Position numbers and translations under genes: made by a program. Below are positions 21,730 through 35,900 of a stretch of DNA of 64,000 nucleotides, one piece after another. The stretch lies in the NCBI RefSeq assembly GCF_032854445.1, contig NC_088307.1:2666001-2730000 (forward strand), in the 5' to 3' direction. The notes beneath the pieces are model-generated. The model saw only the letters and a program-made list of their open reading frames with translations. It searched no databases and was not told where the DNA came from. Source of the DNA: Liolophura sinensis. Taxonomy: Eukaryota; Mollusca; Polyplacophora; Chitonida; Chitonidae. Within the stretch, counting starts at the first letter, position 1; each line of letters begins with the position of its first letter.

Positions 21730-22680
21730 CAAACCGTGGCTGCAAGAATCTAATCTGTGACTGCTAAAATCCAAACGCGACTGCAACAATCCATAACTTG
21801 ATAGTTACAATCTAAACCATGACTGTTACAGTCCAAACCGCGACTGCAACAATCCATAACGTGATAGTTACAGTCTAAACCATGACTGTTACAGTCCAAA
21901 CCGCGACTGTAACAATCCATAACATGATAGTTACAGTCTAAACCATGACTGCTACAGGCCAAACCGCGACTGCAACAATCCATAACGTGATAGTTACATT
22001 CTAAACCATGACTGCTACAGGCCAAACCGGCACTGCAACAATCCATAACGTGATAGTTACAGTCTAAACCATGACTGCTACAGGCCAAACCGCGACTGCA
22101 ACAATCCATAACGTGATAGTTACAATCTAAACCATGACTGTTACAGTCCAAACCGCGACTGCAACAATCCATAACGTGATAGTTACAATCTAAACCATGA
22201 CTGTTACAGTCCAAACCGCGACTGCAACAATCCATAATGTGATAGTTACAGTCTAAACCATGACTGTTACAGGCCAAACCGGGACTGCAACAATCCATAA
22301 CGTGATAGTTACAGTCTAAACCATGACTGCTACAGGCCAAACCGTGACTGCAACAATCCATAACGTGATAGTTACAATCTAAACCATGACTGTTACAGTC
22401 CAAACCGCGACTGCAACAATCCATAATGTGATAGTTACAGTCTAAACCATGACTGTTACAGGCCAAACCGGGACTGCAACAATCCATAACGTGATAGTTA
22501 CAGTCTAAACCATGACTGCTACAGGCCAAACCGTGACTGCAACAATCCATAACGTGATAGTTACAGTCTAAACCATGACTGTTACAGGCCAAACCGTGAC
22601 TGCAACAATCCATAACGTGATAGTTACAATCTAAACCATGGCTGTTACAGTCCAAGCCGTGACTGCAACAATCCTACTGG
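21730..22680. repeat. 63-bp tandem repeat (three 21-bp subunits)
   Basis: About 15 copies of a 63-bp unit with CTGCAACAATCCATAACG and CTAAACCATGACTG. On the minus strand it is open for 301 codons as a repeated 21-residue block made of three heptads (MDCCSRG, LACNSHG, LDCNYHV). There is no signal peptide, a TAG lies immediately upstream in frame, and copy differences are mostly amino-acid changing (CGC/CAC/CCC, GCC/GAC, AGC/AAC), so I read it as a minisatellite rather than a gene. Confidence 0.85.
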
Positions 22681-23767
22681 TACCATCACTAACAGTACAG
22701 CAGTGTCAAGTGCTAGACAAATCCACAGGGCGTAATAAAGCCGTGGTGTAAAATAGCCTTGTGGATTTGGAATGTAGATTGTATCTCAAGACCAGATTCA
22801 TCTCTTTGACTTCAGTGTTAAAACTGTTACGAAAAAATGTTTTTTACAAACTGTGAAGTACCTAATATCAACCATTCTGCAGCACTTTTATGACTATTCA
22901 TCATCTTAATTACAAATTGTCATGGGGAGAGTAATGGATTCTATTTGGGTAGCTTAAGTATTGATCGATTTAAAACAAGATATTTAAAATTGAAAAAGTA
23001 CTGTAAAAAATCTCATTTTCAAGAACTTTCAAAGTCTTGAAACCTTTCTGCAAAATTCAAGTACTTTCAAGGATTTCAAAGACCTGTGGGAATAACAAGC
23101 CCTGTGGCAGGGGTTTTCATAATAAAATAGGGTCAATTATTCCTTCCCCCTGAGGTGGCAATCATAGCATTTTACATGACCATTTGGTGAAGTGTGTTCC
23201 TCCCTCTATAAAAGTTCAGGTAAAGAATAAACATATTTCAATCATGAATTTAAATATTATAGACAGCATTTTGATAGAAATGGTAGCATATTTTTACATG
23301 ATTTGTTATCCCAATTTGTGTTAACTTGTGTGACTTATGAATCCGATGAAATGCATAGATTTATGGGCCTTCAAGTTCTTATATAGAAAATTATATTAAA
23401 AACATACAAAGATGGATGCCAAAACAGGGCAAGTTGCGCTTCCATACAAATGTCACAATGGTCACCCCACATGCATTATTATAATAAAACTCTTGTGTAC
23501 TGCATTACAAGTAACAGTAAATATCCATTACAAAATAAGGTCAAGGTACCCTTACTCACGAGCATTCAGGAGATAAACCCTTATCAAGACCTTCATGTAT
23601 TTCTGTTACAATGTCAAAACAAACAAACAGACAGACTCAGTGAGCCGTTGGATCATTTCAGGGGGAAAATAAACAATTAAAATAACAGATGCTGCACAAC
23701 ATGATCTATGCGGAAAAACACAGATGGTTGTCTCCACCGATGAACGTGTATTGGCACTGTTTCACCT
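22681..23767. other. Region downstream of the PPT2-like stop codon
   Basis: Probably includes 3' UTR of the PPT2-like gene. No close minus-strand AATAAA was found. The hAT-like fragment lies within it. Confidence 0.4.
22975..23110 (-). mobile_element. hAT-like terminal fragment
   Basis: On the minus strand CAGGGCTTGTTATTCCC, then AGGTCTTTGAAATCCTTGA and further TTGAAA motifs. Same class as 19030-19175. Confidence 0.5.
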
Positions 23768-23911
23768 CTAGGAGAGCCATGGGAGTATGCAGCATTCAAA
23801 GACTGTCTTGTTAGAGTGCCAGTGAACATGTTCGACTCCCGGTATTTCATACTTGTGAATCGCTCCTCTCTGGTCCAGAGTTTTCAAGCCAAACCAGTCA
23901 TGGATGTACCA
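23768..23911 (-). CDS. PPT2: PPT2-like exon 9 (last coding)
   Basis: Acceptor GTTCCTTCCAG, 47 codons and TAG. Encodes [18 protein letters not shown] and the catalytic His region [11 protein letters not shown], ending CILPWLS, close to the vertebrate C-terminus. Confidence 0.93.
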   Translation of the reverse strand, partial: WYIHDWFGLKTLDQRGAIHKYEIPGVEHVHWHSNKTVFECCILPWLS

Positions 23912-26900
23912 CTGGAAGGAACAAACACAGAGGACAGGCTAGTAATGGCATATTACTAAAATTCACACAGGCACTGAGAAATATTACCGTATTTCACCTA
24001 AAGTTTGGCATATAAATATGCTTCTTCAGCAGCACATGAAGGCACTGAAATGATAGGCCCTACCCTAGATGCCAACACTCAAGTTTTTCTGATAAACTAA
24101 TCAAACTTTACAAAAATATTTTTAAATGACCTATTTACTCCTTGTTAAAAGGACTTGATTCCAGTAACAGTTAAATGACAGTTAATGTACGGACCTCAGA
24201 TGTCTGTGTTCATTCAGTAACAAGTGGAGCCATGCCCTGGATTCATAGAGTCTGGTTATAAGTTGTAATTATATTCAATCTCAGTATTTATTTATTATCA
24301 TGCATGTTTGTACTCTGAGTTGAGTCTGCAATAAAACTAAATAATAATATTTATTTATTTATCCTTTTGATTGGTGTTTTATGCCATACTCAAGAAAATT
24401 TCACTTACAGGCCGGTGGGCCAGCATGATGGTGGGAGGAGACTCGATAATAATAATAACAACAAAGTGAACAAATCAATTAGAATCACTCGACAAGTAAA
24501 ATGTGTGACTTGAGAAACGTAACAGTACAGTACTTAGGAGAAATACAGTACTGCACTCTACCCGGTTTTCTCCCACCATAATTCTGGTTGCCTTCATGCA
24601 AGTGAAACAGTCTTGCCCAGTGAGTGTGTTCAAATCCAGCCCTGGCTGATGCAACTTTGATCATAAATATGCATATACTGTAAAGGTATATCAGGTAACC
24701 ATTGAAGCACACGCTTTCCCAAGGTCTAAGCTCAGTTTCCTCCAACCATAAAACCAAACCAAACCCCAGAAATACATTGGTTTTATTGCGGTCTTTTTTG
24801 TGTTATTTTTTTCCCAAAAATTTATTTTCTGGTTTATGGGTGGAGAAATTTTGGCAATGGTTGTGACCCAGTGTGAAAAAAAACTGTTACACCATCCTGA
24901 GAAAAAGCTAGGCAAAGCTGTAAGGGATACACTGAGGATAGAAGTGTGAAGCAGGTATACTAACACACATTGTTTGGTATTTTGTATGCACTCAAAATAA
25001 TAACATAAATAACCTAAAAATTAGACCCCAAAAGAGCATTTTTTTGGAGGGAAATAAATGTCAAGAGATATTACTTCTGGAGCGAAAATGTACATGTTCC
25101 CAGTAGAATTTCATCCTATCTTATAAATCACCTTCCGAAATCAACAGAACTCCCAGAATCTGGAAAAATTAGCGACTTAAGTCATGGATGAAATTTTCGG
25201 CCATTGAAGGTACTTGCATTCAAAAACTACCATACCACAAACAAAAATACGGCTCTATTAAATCATGAAGAATTAGTAAAACATTTCACAAAACAAACAA
25301 ACAAACATGGATATATTTTAGTTCAAAAGAACCTGTAACACTTGACAATACAAACAAAACTAACACTTACTGGTTGGTTCTTCATTTCTACCACTGTCTC
25401 ATTTTCATTATAAAAGGCAAAATGACTGAAATGAAACAATAATATCTTAGATGATGTCAGAAAAGACACCTTCAACAAAAACCTGAGAAAAACCCATTTC
25501 TTTAAAAATGAATTTAATCTATTTAGTTATTTATTCCATCTGACTTGTTTGACACCATCCTCAACAATTTTTCACTTATTAGTGATGCCGGTCAGTTTAA
25601 TAGGTTGGAGAAATCAGGGTTTTCTGAGCAAACCACCAAGCTTTGGAAAATTACAGTAACCATGGTAACAGGCCTAGTCTCCCGAATAACAAATTTTTAG
25701 AAGGGAATTTGTCTGCAACAGTTACCCTAATTCTTCAACCTTTTCACCTGCCTCTGTAACCAATATTTTGAAACATTCTGCGAGAACTATAGGGCATAGT
25801 GAATTAATCTGCACACTGTTATGAAGCTTGTATTATCTTTAATGACACAAATTATTTTTAGCCTCAGTTTCATAATAGTTGTATGCATAAATACCACGGA
25901 AAAAAGTGCATCAGTGGTTGAAAAGGTTGAAGATTTACAGTTAGCTACAAATTCACTTTTATATACCAACTAAAGCTGAATTCAACCCGTAAAATATAAA
26001 TAACGACAATATTATACATGTAGGTAACTTTAAAGTGGATCATTACTTTACAAACCAATTACGACAAACTTGGAAGTTAGTGATAAAGACACTGATATCA
26101 ACGTTTCACAAGTAACATATACCTGGATTGCCAAGGGGTGATAACTCCGTCATTGGGTCCACCAATCAGCACCAAGTTTTTCAAACTGCTGAAATTCTCC
26201 TTGAATTCTGTGCAAACACAGAAAAATCCATAAAAAGATGAATCACAAATTTTACATGAAAACCATCGAACCTTAATTTTTTGCAGATAGATCAAAATAA
26301 TCCTCAAAACCTGTCCATACAGGTTTTACATGAATTACAAAGCATCAACAAGGTACTTTACCTTGGCTTCGGGGATTAAACGTCTGATTATTCAAGATCG
26401 CCAGAAATTGAGACTCCTTCAGATAAAGTGGCTGGTGATGAGGATCTGAAATGAGAACACAATGCGTACAGAAATAACAGTTACTGAATTAAGAACATAA
26501 TGCATACAGAAATAACAATTACTCATACTGAACTGAGAACATACTGCACAAAGAAATAAAGTTTTTGAATTGAGAGCATAATGCATTAGAAATAACAGTT
26601 ACTAAATTGAAATAAGCCAACAATAAACAAAATCCGCACTTGAATTTAAGAAATAATAATGCCTCTAACCCCTGCCATTCACAAGCCATCCAGCAAACCT
26701 CTTGACAAACTGCCAATTGCAAGGGTTGAACCTCCAACCTCCAAAGTGAGGGGTTGAGGGATTTTGGCGGAAGCCATTACTCTGCTTGATCTTCATTTTG
26801 TCATTATCCAGGTATCATCAAATAGATATTTTATATTTTATGCACTATTTACACATTTGTCTTATGCATATATAAGAAAAAGACAATGTAACCGCTTAAC

Positions 26901-29900
26901 AAAATATGCATAAACAGGCATAGTAAATATACACCACAAACCTTTTTTTCACCAATTCTGTTGCCAATTATTAGCTTAAAACAAAGCACATTTATGGTTT
27001 CACGAATGCTTCAAAACATACTGTAAATCGTCAATCGTTTCAATTACTAAAGCACTTTTTTCAGTAAAGGTCATTTGTTTGTGTCATTAAAGGTGTAAGC
27101 TTCATGAATCTGTGCAAATTATTTCTCTACATTCCATAGTTCTCTCAGAAAATTTCCAAATATTGGTTGCATAGGCAGCTGAAAAAGTTGAAGTATTGAG
27201 ATAATACCAACCATTCCAGTAGTTAGCAATGGACAATTCTTGACCTGTTTGTGTGTAAAACAATCTGCAAAGAAACAAACACAAAAATACTGTTGAAATA
27301 CCTCCATGGTTTACAGGAAGGTCTTATGCATTATTTTTATATGTGAAGATTAAAAAAGCACTCAGTGCCTTAAATGCTCAGGGTAATGCCATCATTTATA
27401 TTACTCACCATGAAGGAATTCATGGAAAAACTATCTATCATAAAGAAACATTTTAAAATAACTACTTTGTGCAATATTAAATTCTGCTTTGAGAAGATAT
27501 CACAAACTCATGCCTAAATCAAAACAGAAATTACATGTTTATGTATTACTTTTCAGGTGTTACCATACGCAATTCATCTCATAGAAAACTTCAAAAAAGA
27601 AATTTAAAAACTTTTCCAACAAGAGTAAGGCAAAACGTAAAGCATGATGTCACATTTGAAAAATAACTTGAACATCTCATTGTTACCTGTATATATTCTT
27701 TTTCAGATACTGCGGGAAGAGATACTTCAAATAGTTACTGTCTGAAATTATTTAAAAAAACAGACATTACAAATTTACAATGAACACCAATTACTTTTGC
27801 TGCAAAAGAGAGTGTGGGTTCCATCCCATACCTGGGAACTTTGCTGCAAAAGAAAGTGTGGGTTCCATCCCATTCCTGGGAACTTTGCTGCAAAAGAAAG
27901 TGTGGGTTCCATCCCATTCCTCGGAACTTTGGCAAAAGAAAGTGTGGGTTCCATCCCATACCTGGGAACTTTGCTGCAAAAGAAAGTGTGGGTTCCATCC
28001 CATTCCTGGGCAGTTTGCTGCAAAAGAAAGTGTGGGTTCCATCCCATTCCTGGGAACTTTGGCAAAAGAAAGTGTGGGTTCCATCCCATTCCTGGGCAGT
28101 TTGCTGCAAAAGAGAGTGTGGGTTCCATCCCATTCCTGGGCAGTTTGCTGCAAAATGAAGTGTGGGTTCCATCCCATTCCTGGGCAGTTTGCTGCAAAAG
28201 AGAGTGTGGGTTCCATCCCATACCTGGGAACTTTGCTGCAAAAGAAAGTGTGGGTTCCATCCCATTCCTGGGAACTTTGGCAAAAGAAAGTGTGGGTTCC
28301 ATCCCATTCCTGGGCAGTTTGCTGCAAAATGAAGTGTGGGTTCCATCCCATTCCTGGGCAGTTTGCTGCAAAAGAGAGTGTGGGTTCCATCCCATTCCTG
28401 GGCAGTTTGCTGCAAAAGAGAGTGTGGGTTCCATCCCATTCCTGGGCAGTTTGCTGCAAAAGAGAGTGTGGGTTCCATCCCATTCCTGGGCAGTTTGCTG
28501 CAAAATGAAGTGTGGGTTCCATCCCATTCCTGGGCAGTTTGCTGCAAAAGAGAGTGTGGGTTCCATCCCATTCCTGGGCAGTTTGCTGCAAAAGAGAGTG
28601 TGGGTTCCATCCCATTCCTGGGCAGTTTGCTGCAAAAGAGAGTGTGGGTTCCATCCCATTCCTGGGCAGTTTGTTGCAAAAGAAAGTGTGGGTTCCATCC
28701 CATTCCTGGGCAGTTTGCTGCAAAAGAGAGTGTGGGATCCATCCCATTCCTGGGCAGTTTGTTGCAAAAGAAAGTGTGGGTTCCATCCCATTCCTGTGCA
28801 GGCTCCTTTGTGACAGTATGTGGTCACTGGTGCTCAATGGGCCACTGGTGCTGTCTTGTTTTTCCTGAAGGCCACTTGTCATCGAACAATGTGGCAATGT
28901 GGCATACATGTCACGCAGTAAAGCAGAGCATACATGTCACTCAGTCAAGTAGAGCATACATGTCACTCCGTAAAGTAGAGCATACATGTCACTCAGTAAA
29001 GTAGAGCATACATGTCACTCAGTAATATAGAGCATACATGTCACTCAGTAAAGTAGAGCATACATGTCACTCAGTAAAGTAAAGCATACATGTCACTCAG
29101 TAAAGTAGAATGTACATCACACAGTAAAGTAGAGCATACATGTCACTCGGTAAAGTAGAGCATACATGTCACTCAGTAAAGTAGAGCATACATATCACTC
29201 AGTAAAGTAGAACATACATGTAACTCAGTAAAGTAGAGCATACATATCACTCAGTAAAGTAAAGCATACATGTCACTCAGTAAAGTAGAACATACATGTC
29301 ACTCAGTAAAGTAGAGCACACATGTCACTCAGTAAAGTAGAGCATACATGTCACTCAGTAAAGTAGAGCATACATGTCACTCAGTAAAGTAGAGTGTACA
29401 TGTCACTCAGTAAGGTAGAGCAAACATGTCACTCAGTAAAGTAGAGCATACATGTCACTCAGTAAAGTAGAGCATACATGTCACTCAGTAAAGTAGAGCA
29501 TACATGTCACTTAGTAAAGTAGATAGTACATGTCACTCAGTAAGGTAGAGCATACATGTCACTGAGTAAAGTAGAGCATACATGTCACTCAGTAAAGTAG
29601 AACATACGTCACTGAGTAAAGTAGAACATAGGTCACACAGTAAAGTAGAACATACGTCACACAGTAAAGTAGAGCATACATGTCACTCAGTAATGTATAG
29701 CATACATGTCACTGAGTAAAGTAGAACATACGTCACACAGTAAAGTAGAACATACATGTCACTCAGTAAAGTAGAGCATACATGTCACTCAGTAAAGTAG
29801 AGCATACATGTCACGCAGTAAAGTAGAGCATACATGTCACTCAGTAAAGTAGAACATACGTCACTCAGTAAAGTAGAGCATACATGTCACTCATTAAAGT

Positions 29901-32900
29901 AGAGCATACATGTCACTCAGTAAAGTAGAGCATACATGTCACTCAGTAAAGTAGAGCATACATGTCACTCAGTAAAGTAGAGCATACATGTCACTCAGTA
30001 AAGTAGAGTGTACATGTCACTCAGTAAAGTAGAGCACACATGTCACTCAGTAAAGTAGAACATACGTCACTCAGTAAAGTAGAGCATACATGTCACTCAT
30101 TAAAGTAGAGCATACATGTCACTCAGTAAAGTAGAGCATACATGTCACTCAGTAAAGTAGAGCATACATGTCACTCAGTCAAGTAGAGCACACATGTCAC
30201 TCAGTAAAGTAGAGCATACATGTCACTCAGTAAAGTAGAGCATACATGTCACTCAGTAAAGTAGAGTGTACATGTCACTCAGTAAGGTAGAGCAAACATG
30301 TCACTCAGTAAAGTAGAGCATACATGTCACTCAGTAAAGTAGAGCATACATGTCACTCAGTAAAGTAGAGCATACATGTCACTTAGTAAAGTAGATAGTA
30401 CATGTCACTCAGTAAGGTAGAGCATACATGTCACTGAGTAAAGTAGAGCATACATGTCACTCAGTAAAGTAGAACATACGTCACTGAGTAAAGTAGAACA
30501 TAGGTCACACAGTAAAGTAGAACATACGTCACACAGTAAAGTAGAGCATACATGTCACTCAGTAATGTATAGCATACATGTCACTCAGTAAAGTAACACA
30601 TACGTCACACAGTAAAGTAGAACATACATGTCACTCAGTAAAGTAGAGCATACATGTCACTCAGTAAAGTAAAGCATACATGTCACGCAGTAAAGTAGAG
30701 CATACATGTCACTCAGTAAAGTAGAGTGTACATGTCACTCAGTAAGGTAGAGCATACATGTCACTCAGTAAAGTAGAGCATACATGTCACTCAGTAAAGT
30801 AGAACATACATGTAACTCAGTAAAGTAGAACATACATGTAACTCAGTAAAGTAGAGCATACATGTCACTCAGTAAAGTAGAGCATACATGTCACTCAGTA
30901 AAGTAGAGCATACATGTCACTTAGTAAAGTAGATAGTACATGTCACTCAGTAAGGTAGAGCATACATGTCACTGAGTAAAGTAGAGCATACATGTCACTC
31001 AGTAAAGTAGAACATACGTCACTGAGTAAAGTAGAACATAGGTCACACAGTAAAGTAGAACATACGTCACACAGTAAAGTAGAGCATACATGTCACTCAG
31101 TAATGTATAGCATACATGTCACTCAGTAAAGTAGAACATACGTCACACAGTAAAGTAGAACATACATGTAACTCAGTAAAGTAGAGCATACATGTCACTC
31201 AGTAAAGTAGAGCATACATGTCACGCAGTAAAGTAGAGCATACGTCACTCAGTAAAGTAGAACATACGTCACTCAGTAAAGTAGAGCAAACATGTCACTC
31301 ATTAAAGTAGAGCATACGTCACACAGTAATGTAGAACAAACATGTCACTCAGTAAAGTAGAGCATACATGTCACTCAGTAAAGTAGAACATACGTCACAC
31401 AGTAATGTAGAACATACATGTCACTCAGTAAAGTAGAGCATACATGTCACTCAGTAAAGTAGAGCATACATGTCACTGAGTAAAGTAGAACAAACATGTC
31501 ACTCAGTAAAGTAGAGCATACATGTCACTGAGTAAAGTAGAACATACGTCACTCAGTAAAGTAGAGCATACATGTCACACAGTAAAGTAGAGCATACATG
31601 TCACTCATTAAAGTAGAGCATACATGTCACTCAGTAAAGTAGAACATACGTCATACAGTAATGTAGAACATACATGTCACTCAGTAAAGTAGAGCATACA
31701 TGTCACTCAGTAAAGTAGAGCATACATGCCACGCAGTAAAGTAGAGCATACATGTCACTCAGTAAAGTAGAACATACGTCACTCAGTAAAGTAGAGCATA
31801 CATGTCACTCATTAAAGTAGAGCATACATGTCACTCAGTAAAGTAGAGCATACATGTCACTGAGTAAAGTAGAGCATACATATCACTCAGTAAAGTAGAG
31901 CATACATGTCACTCAGTAAAGTAGAGTGTACATGTCACTCAGTAAAGTAGAGCACACATGTCACTCAGTAAAGTAGAACATACGTCACTCAGTAAAGTAG
32001 AGCATACATGTCACTCATTAAAGTAGAGCATACATGTCACTCAGTAAAGTAGAGCATACATGTCACTCAGTAAAGTAGAGCATACATGTCACTCAGTCAA
32101 GTAGAGCACACATGTCACTCAGTAAAGTAGAGCATACATGTCACTCAGTAAAGTAGAGCATACATGTCACTCAGTAAAGTAGAGTGTACATGTCACTCAG
32201 TAAGGTAGAGCAAACATGTCACTCAGAAAAGTAGAGCATACATGTCACTGAGTAAAGTAGAGCATACATGTCACTCAGTAAAGTAGAGCATACATGTCAC
32301 TCAGTAAAGTAGATAGTACATGTCACTCAGTAAGGTAGAGCATACATGTCACTGAGTAAAGTAGAGCATACATGTCACTCAGTAAAGTAGAACATACGTC
32401 ACTGAGTAAAGTAGAACATAGGTCACACAGTAAAGTAGAACATACGTCACACAGTAAAGTAGAGCATACATGTCACTCAGTAATGTATAGCATACATGTC
32501 ACTCAGTAAAGTAACACATACGTCACACAGTAAAGTAGAACATACATGTCACTCAGTAAAGTAGAGCATACATGTCACTCAGTAAAGTAGAGCATACATG
32601 TCACGCAGTAAAGTAGAGCATACATGTCACTCAGTAAAGTAGAGCATACATGTCACTCAGTAAAGTAGAGCATACATGTCACTCAGTAAAGTAGAGTGTA
32701 CATGTCACTCAGTAAGGTAGAGCATACATGTCACTCAGTAAAGTAGAGCATACATGTCACTCAGTAAAGTAGAACATACATGTAACTCAGTAAAGTAGAA
32801 CATACATGTAACTCAGTAAAGTAGAGCATACATGTCACTCAGTAAAGTAGAGCATACATGTCACTCAGTAAAGTAGAGCATACATGTCACTCAGTAATGT

Positions 32901-35900
32901 ATAGCATACATGTCACTCAGTAAAGTAACACATACGTCACACAGTAAAGTAGAACATACATGTCACTCAGTAAAGTAGAGCATACATGTCACGCAGTAAA
33001 GTAGAGCATACATGTCACTCAGTAAAGTAGAGCATACATGTCACTCAGTAAAGTAGAGCATACATGTCACTTAGTAAAGTAGAGTGTACATGTCACTCAG
33101 TAAGGTAGAGCATACATGTCACTCAGTAAAGTAGAGCATACATGTCACTCAGTAAAGTAGAACATACATGTAACTCAGTAAAGTAGAACATACATGTAAC
33201 TCAGTAAAGTAGAGCATACATGTCACTCAGTAAAGTAGAGCATACATGTCACTCAGTAAAGTAGAGCATACATGTCACTTAGTAAAGTAGATAGTACATG
33301 TCACTCAGTAAGGTAGAGCATACATGTCACTGAGTAAAGTAGAGCATACATGTCACTCAGTAAAGTAGAACATACGTCACTGAGTAAAGTAGAACATAGG
33401 TCACACAGTAAAGTAGAACATACGTCACACAGTAAAGTAGAGTATACATGTCACTCAGTAATGTATAGCATACATGTCACTCAGTAAAGTAACACATACG
33501 TCACACAGTAAAGTAGAACATACATGTCACTCAGTAAAGTAGAGCATACATGTCACTCAGTAAAGTAGAGCATACATGTCACGCAGTAAAGTAGAGCATA
33601 CATGTCACTCAGTAAAGTAGAGCATACATGTCACTCAGTAAAGTAGAGCATACATGTCACTCAGTAAAGTAGAGTGTACATGTCACTCAGTAAGGTAGAG
33701 CATACATGTCACTCAGTAAAGTAGAGCATACATGTCACTCAGTAAAGTAGAACATACATGTAACTCAGTAAAGTAGAACATACATGTAACTCAGTAAAGT
33801 AGAGCATACATGTCACTCAGTAAAGTAGAGCATACATGTCACTCAGTAAAGTAGAGCATACATGTCACTCAGTAAAGTAGAACATACATGTAACTCAGTA
33901 AAGTAGAACATACATGTAACTCAGTAAAGTAGAGCATACATGTCACTCAGTAAAGTAGAGCATACATGTCACTCAGTAAAGTAGAGCATACATGTCACTC
34001 AGTAATGTATAGCATACATGTCACTCAGTAAAGTAGAGCATACATGTCACTGAGTAAAGTAGAACATACGTCACTCAGTAAAGTAGAGCATACATGTCAC
34101 ACAGTAAAGTAGAGCATACATGTCACTCATTAAAGTAGAGCATACATGTCACTCAGTAAAGTAGAACATACGTCATACAGTAATGTAGAACATACATGTC
34201 ACTCAGTAAAGTAGAGCATACATGTCACTCAGTAAAGTAGAGCATACATGCCACGCAGTAAAGTAGAGCATACATGTCACTCAGTAAAGTAGAACATACG
34301 TCACTCAGTAAAGTAGAGCATACATGTCACTCAGTAATATAGAGCATACATGTCACTCAGTAAAGTAGAGCATACATGTCACTGAGTAAAGTAGAGCATA
34401 CATGTCACTCAGTAAAGTAGAGCATACATGTCACTCAGTAAAGTAGAGTGTACATGTCACTCAGTAAAGTAGAGCACACATGTCACTCAGTAAAGTAGAA
34501 CATACGTCACTCAGTAAAGTAGAGCATACATGTCACTCATTAAAGTAGAGCATACATGTCACTCAGTAAAGTAGAGCATACATGTCACTCAGTAAAGTAG
34601 AGCATACATGTCACTCAGTCAAGTAGAGCACACATGTCACTCAGTAAAGTAGAGCATACATGTCACTCAGTAAAGTAGAGCATACATGTCACTCAGTAAA
34701 GTAGAGTGTACATGTCACTCAGTAAGGTAGAGCAAACATGTCACTCAGAAAAGTAGAGCATACATGTCACTCAGTAAAGTAGAGCATACATGTCACTCAG
34801 TAAAGTAGAGCATACATGTCACTCAGTAAAGTAGATAGTACATGTCACTCAGTAAGGTAGAGCATACATGTCACTGAGTAAAGTAGAGCATACATGTCAC
34901 TCAGTAAAGTAGAACATACGTCACTGAGTAAAGTAGAACATAGGTCACACAGTAAAGTAGAACATACGTCACACAGTAAAGTAGAGCATACATGTCACTC
35001 AGTAATGTATAGCATACATGTCACTCAGTAAAGTAACACATACGTCACACAGTAAAGTAGAACATACATGTCACTCAGTAAAGTAGAGCATACATGTCAC
35101 TCAGTAAAGTAGAGCATACATGTCACGCAGTAAAGTAGAGCATACATGTCACTCAGTAAAGTAGAGCATACATGTCACTCAGTAAAGTAGAGCATACATG
35201 TCACTCAGTAAAGTAGAGTGTACATGTCACTCAGTAAGGTAGAGCATACATGTCACTCAGTAAAGTAGAGCATACATGTCACTCAGTAAAGTAGAACATA
35301 CATGTAACTCAGTAAAGTAGAACATACATGTAACTCAGTAAAGTAGAGCATACATGTCACTCAGTAAAGTAGAGCATACATGTCACTCAGTAAAGTAGAG
35401 CATACATGTCACTCAGTAATGTATAGCATACATGTCACTCAGTAAAGTAACACATACGTCACACAGTAAAGTAGAACATACATGTCACTCAGTAAAGTAG
35501 AGCATACATGTCACGCAGTAAAGTAGAGCATACATGTCACTCAGTAAAGTAGAGCATACATGTCACTCAGTAAAGTAGAGCATACATGTCACTTAGTAAA
35601 GTAGAGTGTACATGTCACTCAGTAAGGTAGAGCATACATGTCACTCAGTAAAGTAGAGCATACATGTCACTCAGTAAAGTAGAACATACATGTAACTCAG
35701 TAAAGTAGAACATACATGTAACTCAGTAAAGTAGAGCATACATGTCACTCAGTAAAGTAGAGCATACATGTCACTCAGTAAAGTAGAGCATACATGTCAC
35801 TTAGTAAAGTAGATAGTACATGTCACTCAGTAAGGTAGAGCATACATGTCACTGAGTAAAGTAGAGCATACATGTCACTCAGTAAAGTAGAACATACGTC

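Noticed and set aside
23815-23845. tRNA B-box-like GTTCGACTCCCGG
   Set aside because: It is the complement of coding sequence in PPT2 exon 9.
27100-27212. Extension of PPT2 exon 5 reading YYLNTSTF, tempting because vertebrate PPT2 has LYLNASSF
   Set aside because: That sequence lies in a MITE whose other copies give the same motif by chance, and exon 6 supplies the true DPHH...LYL segment in correct phase.
27735-28909. Overlapping ORFs of up to 372 codons on both strands
   Set aside because: They are the 44-bp tandem unit translated; no start context, domain or splice logic, and the same length appears in every frame.
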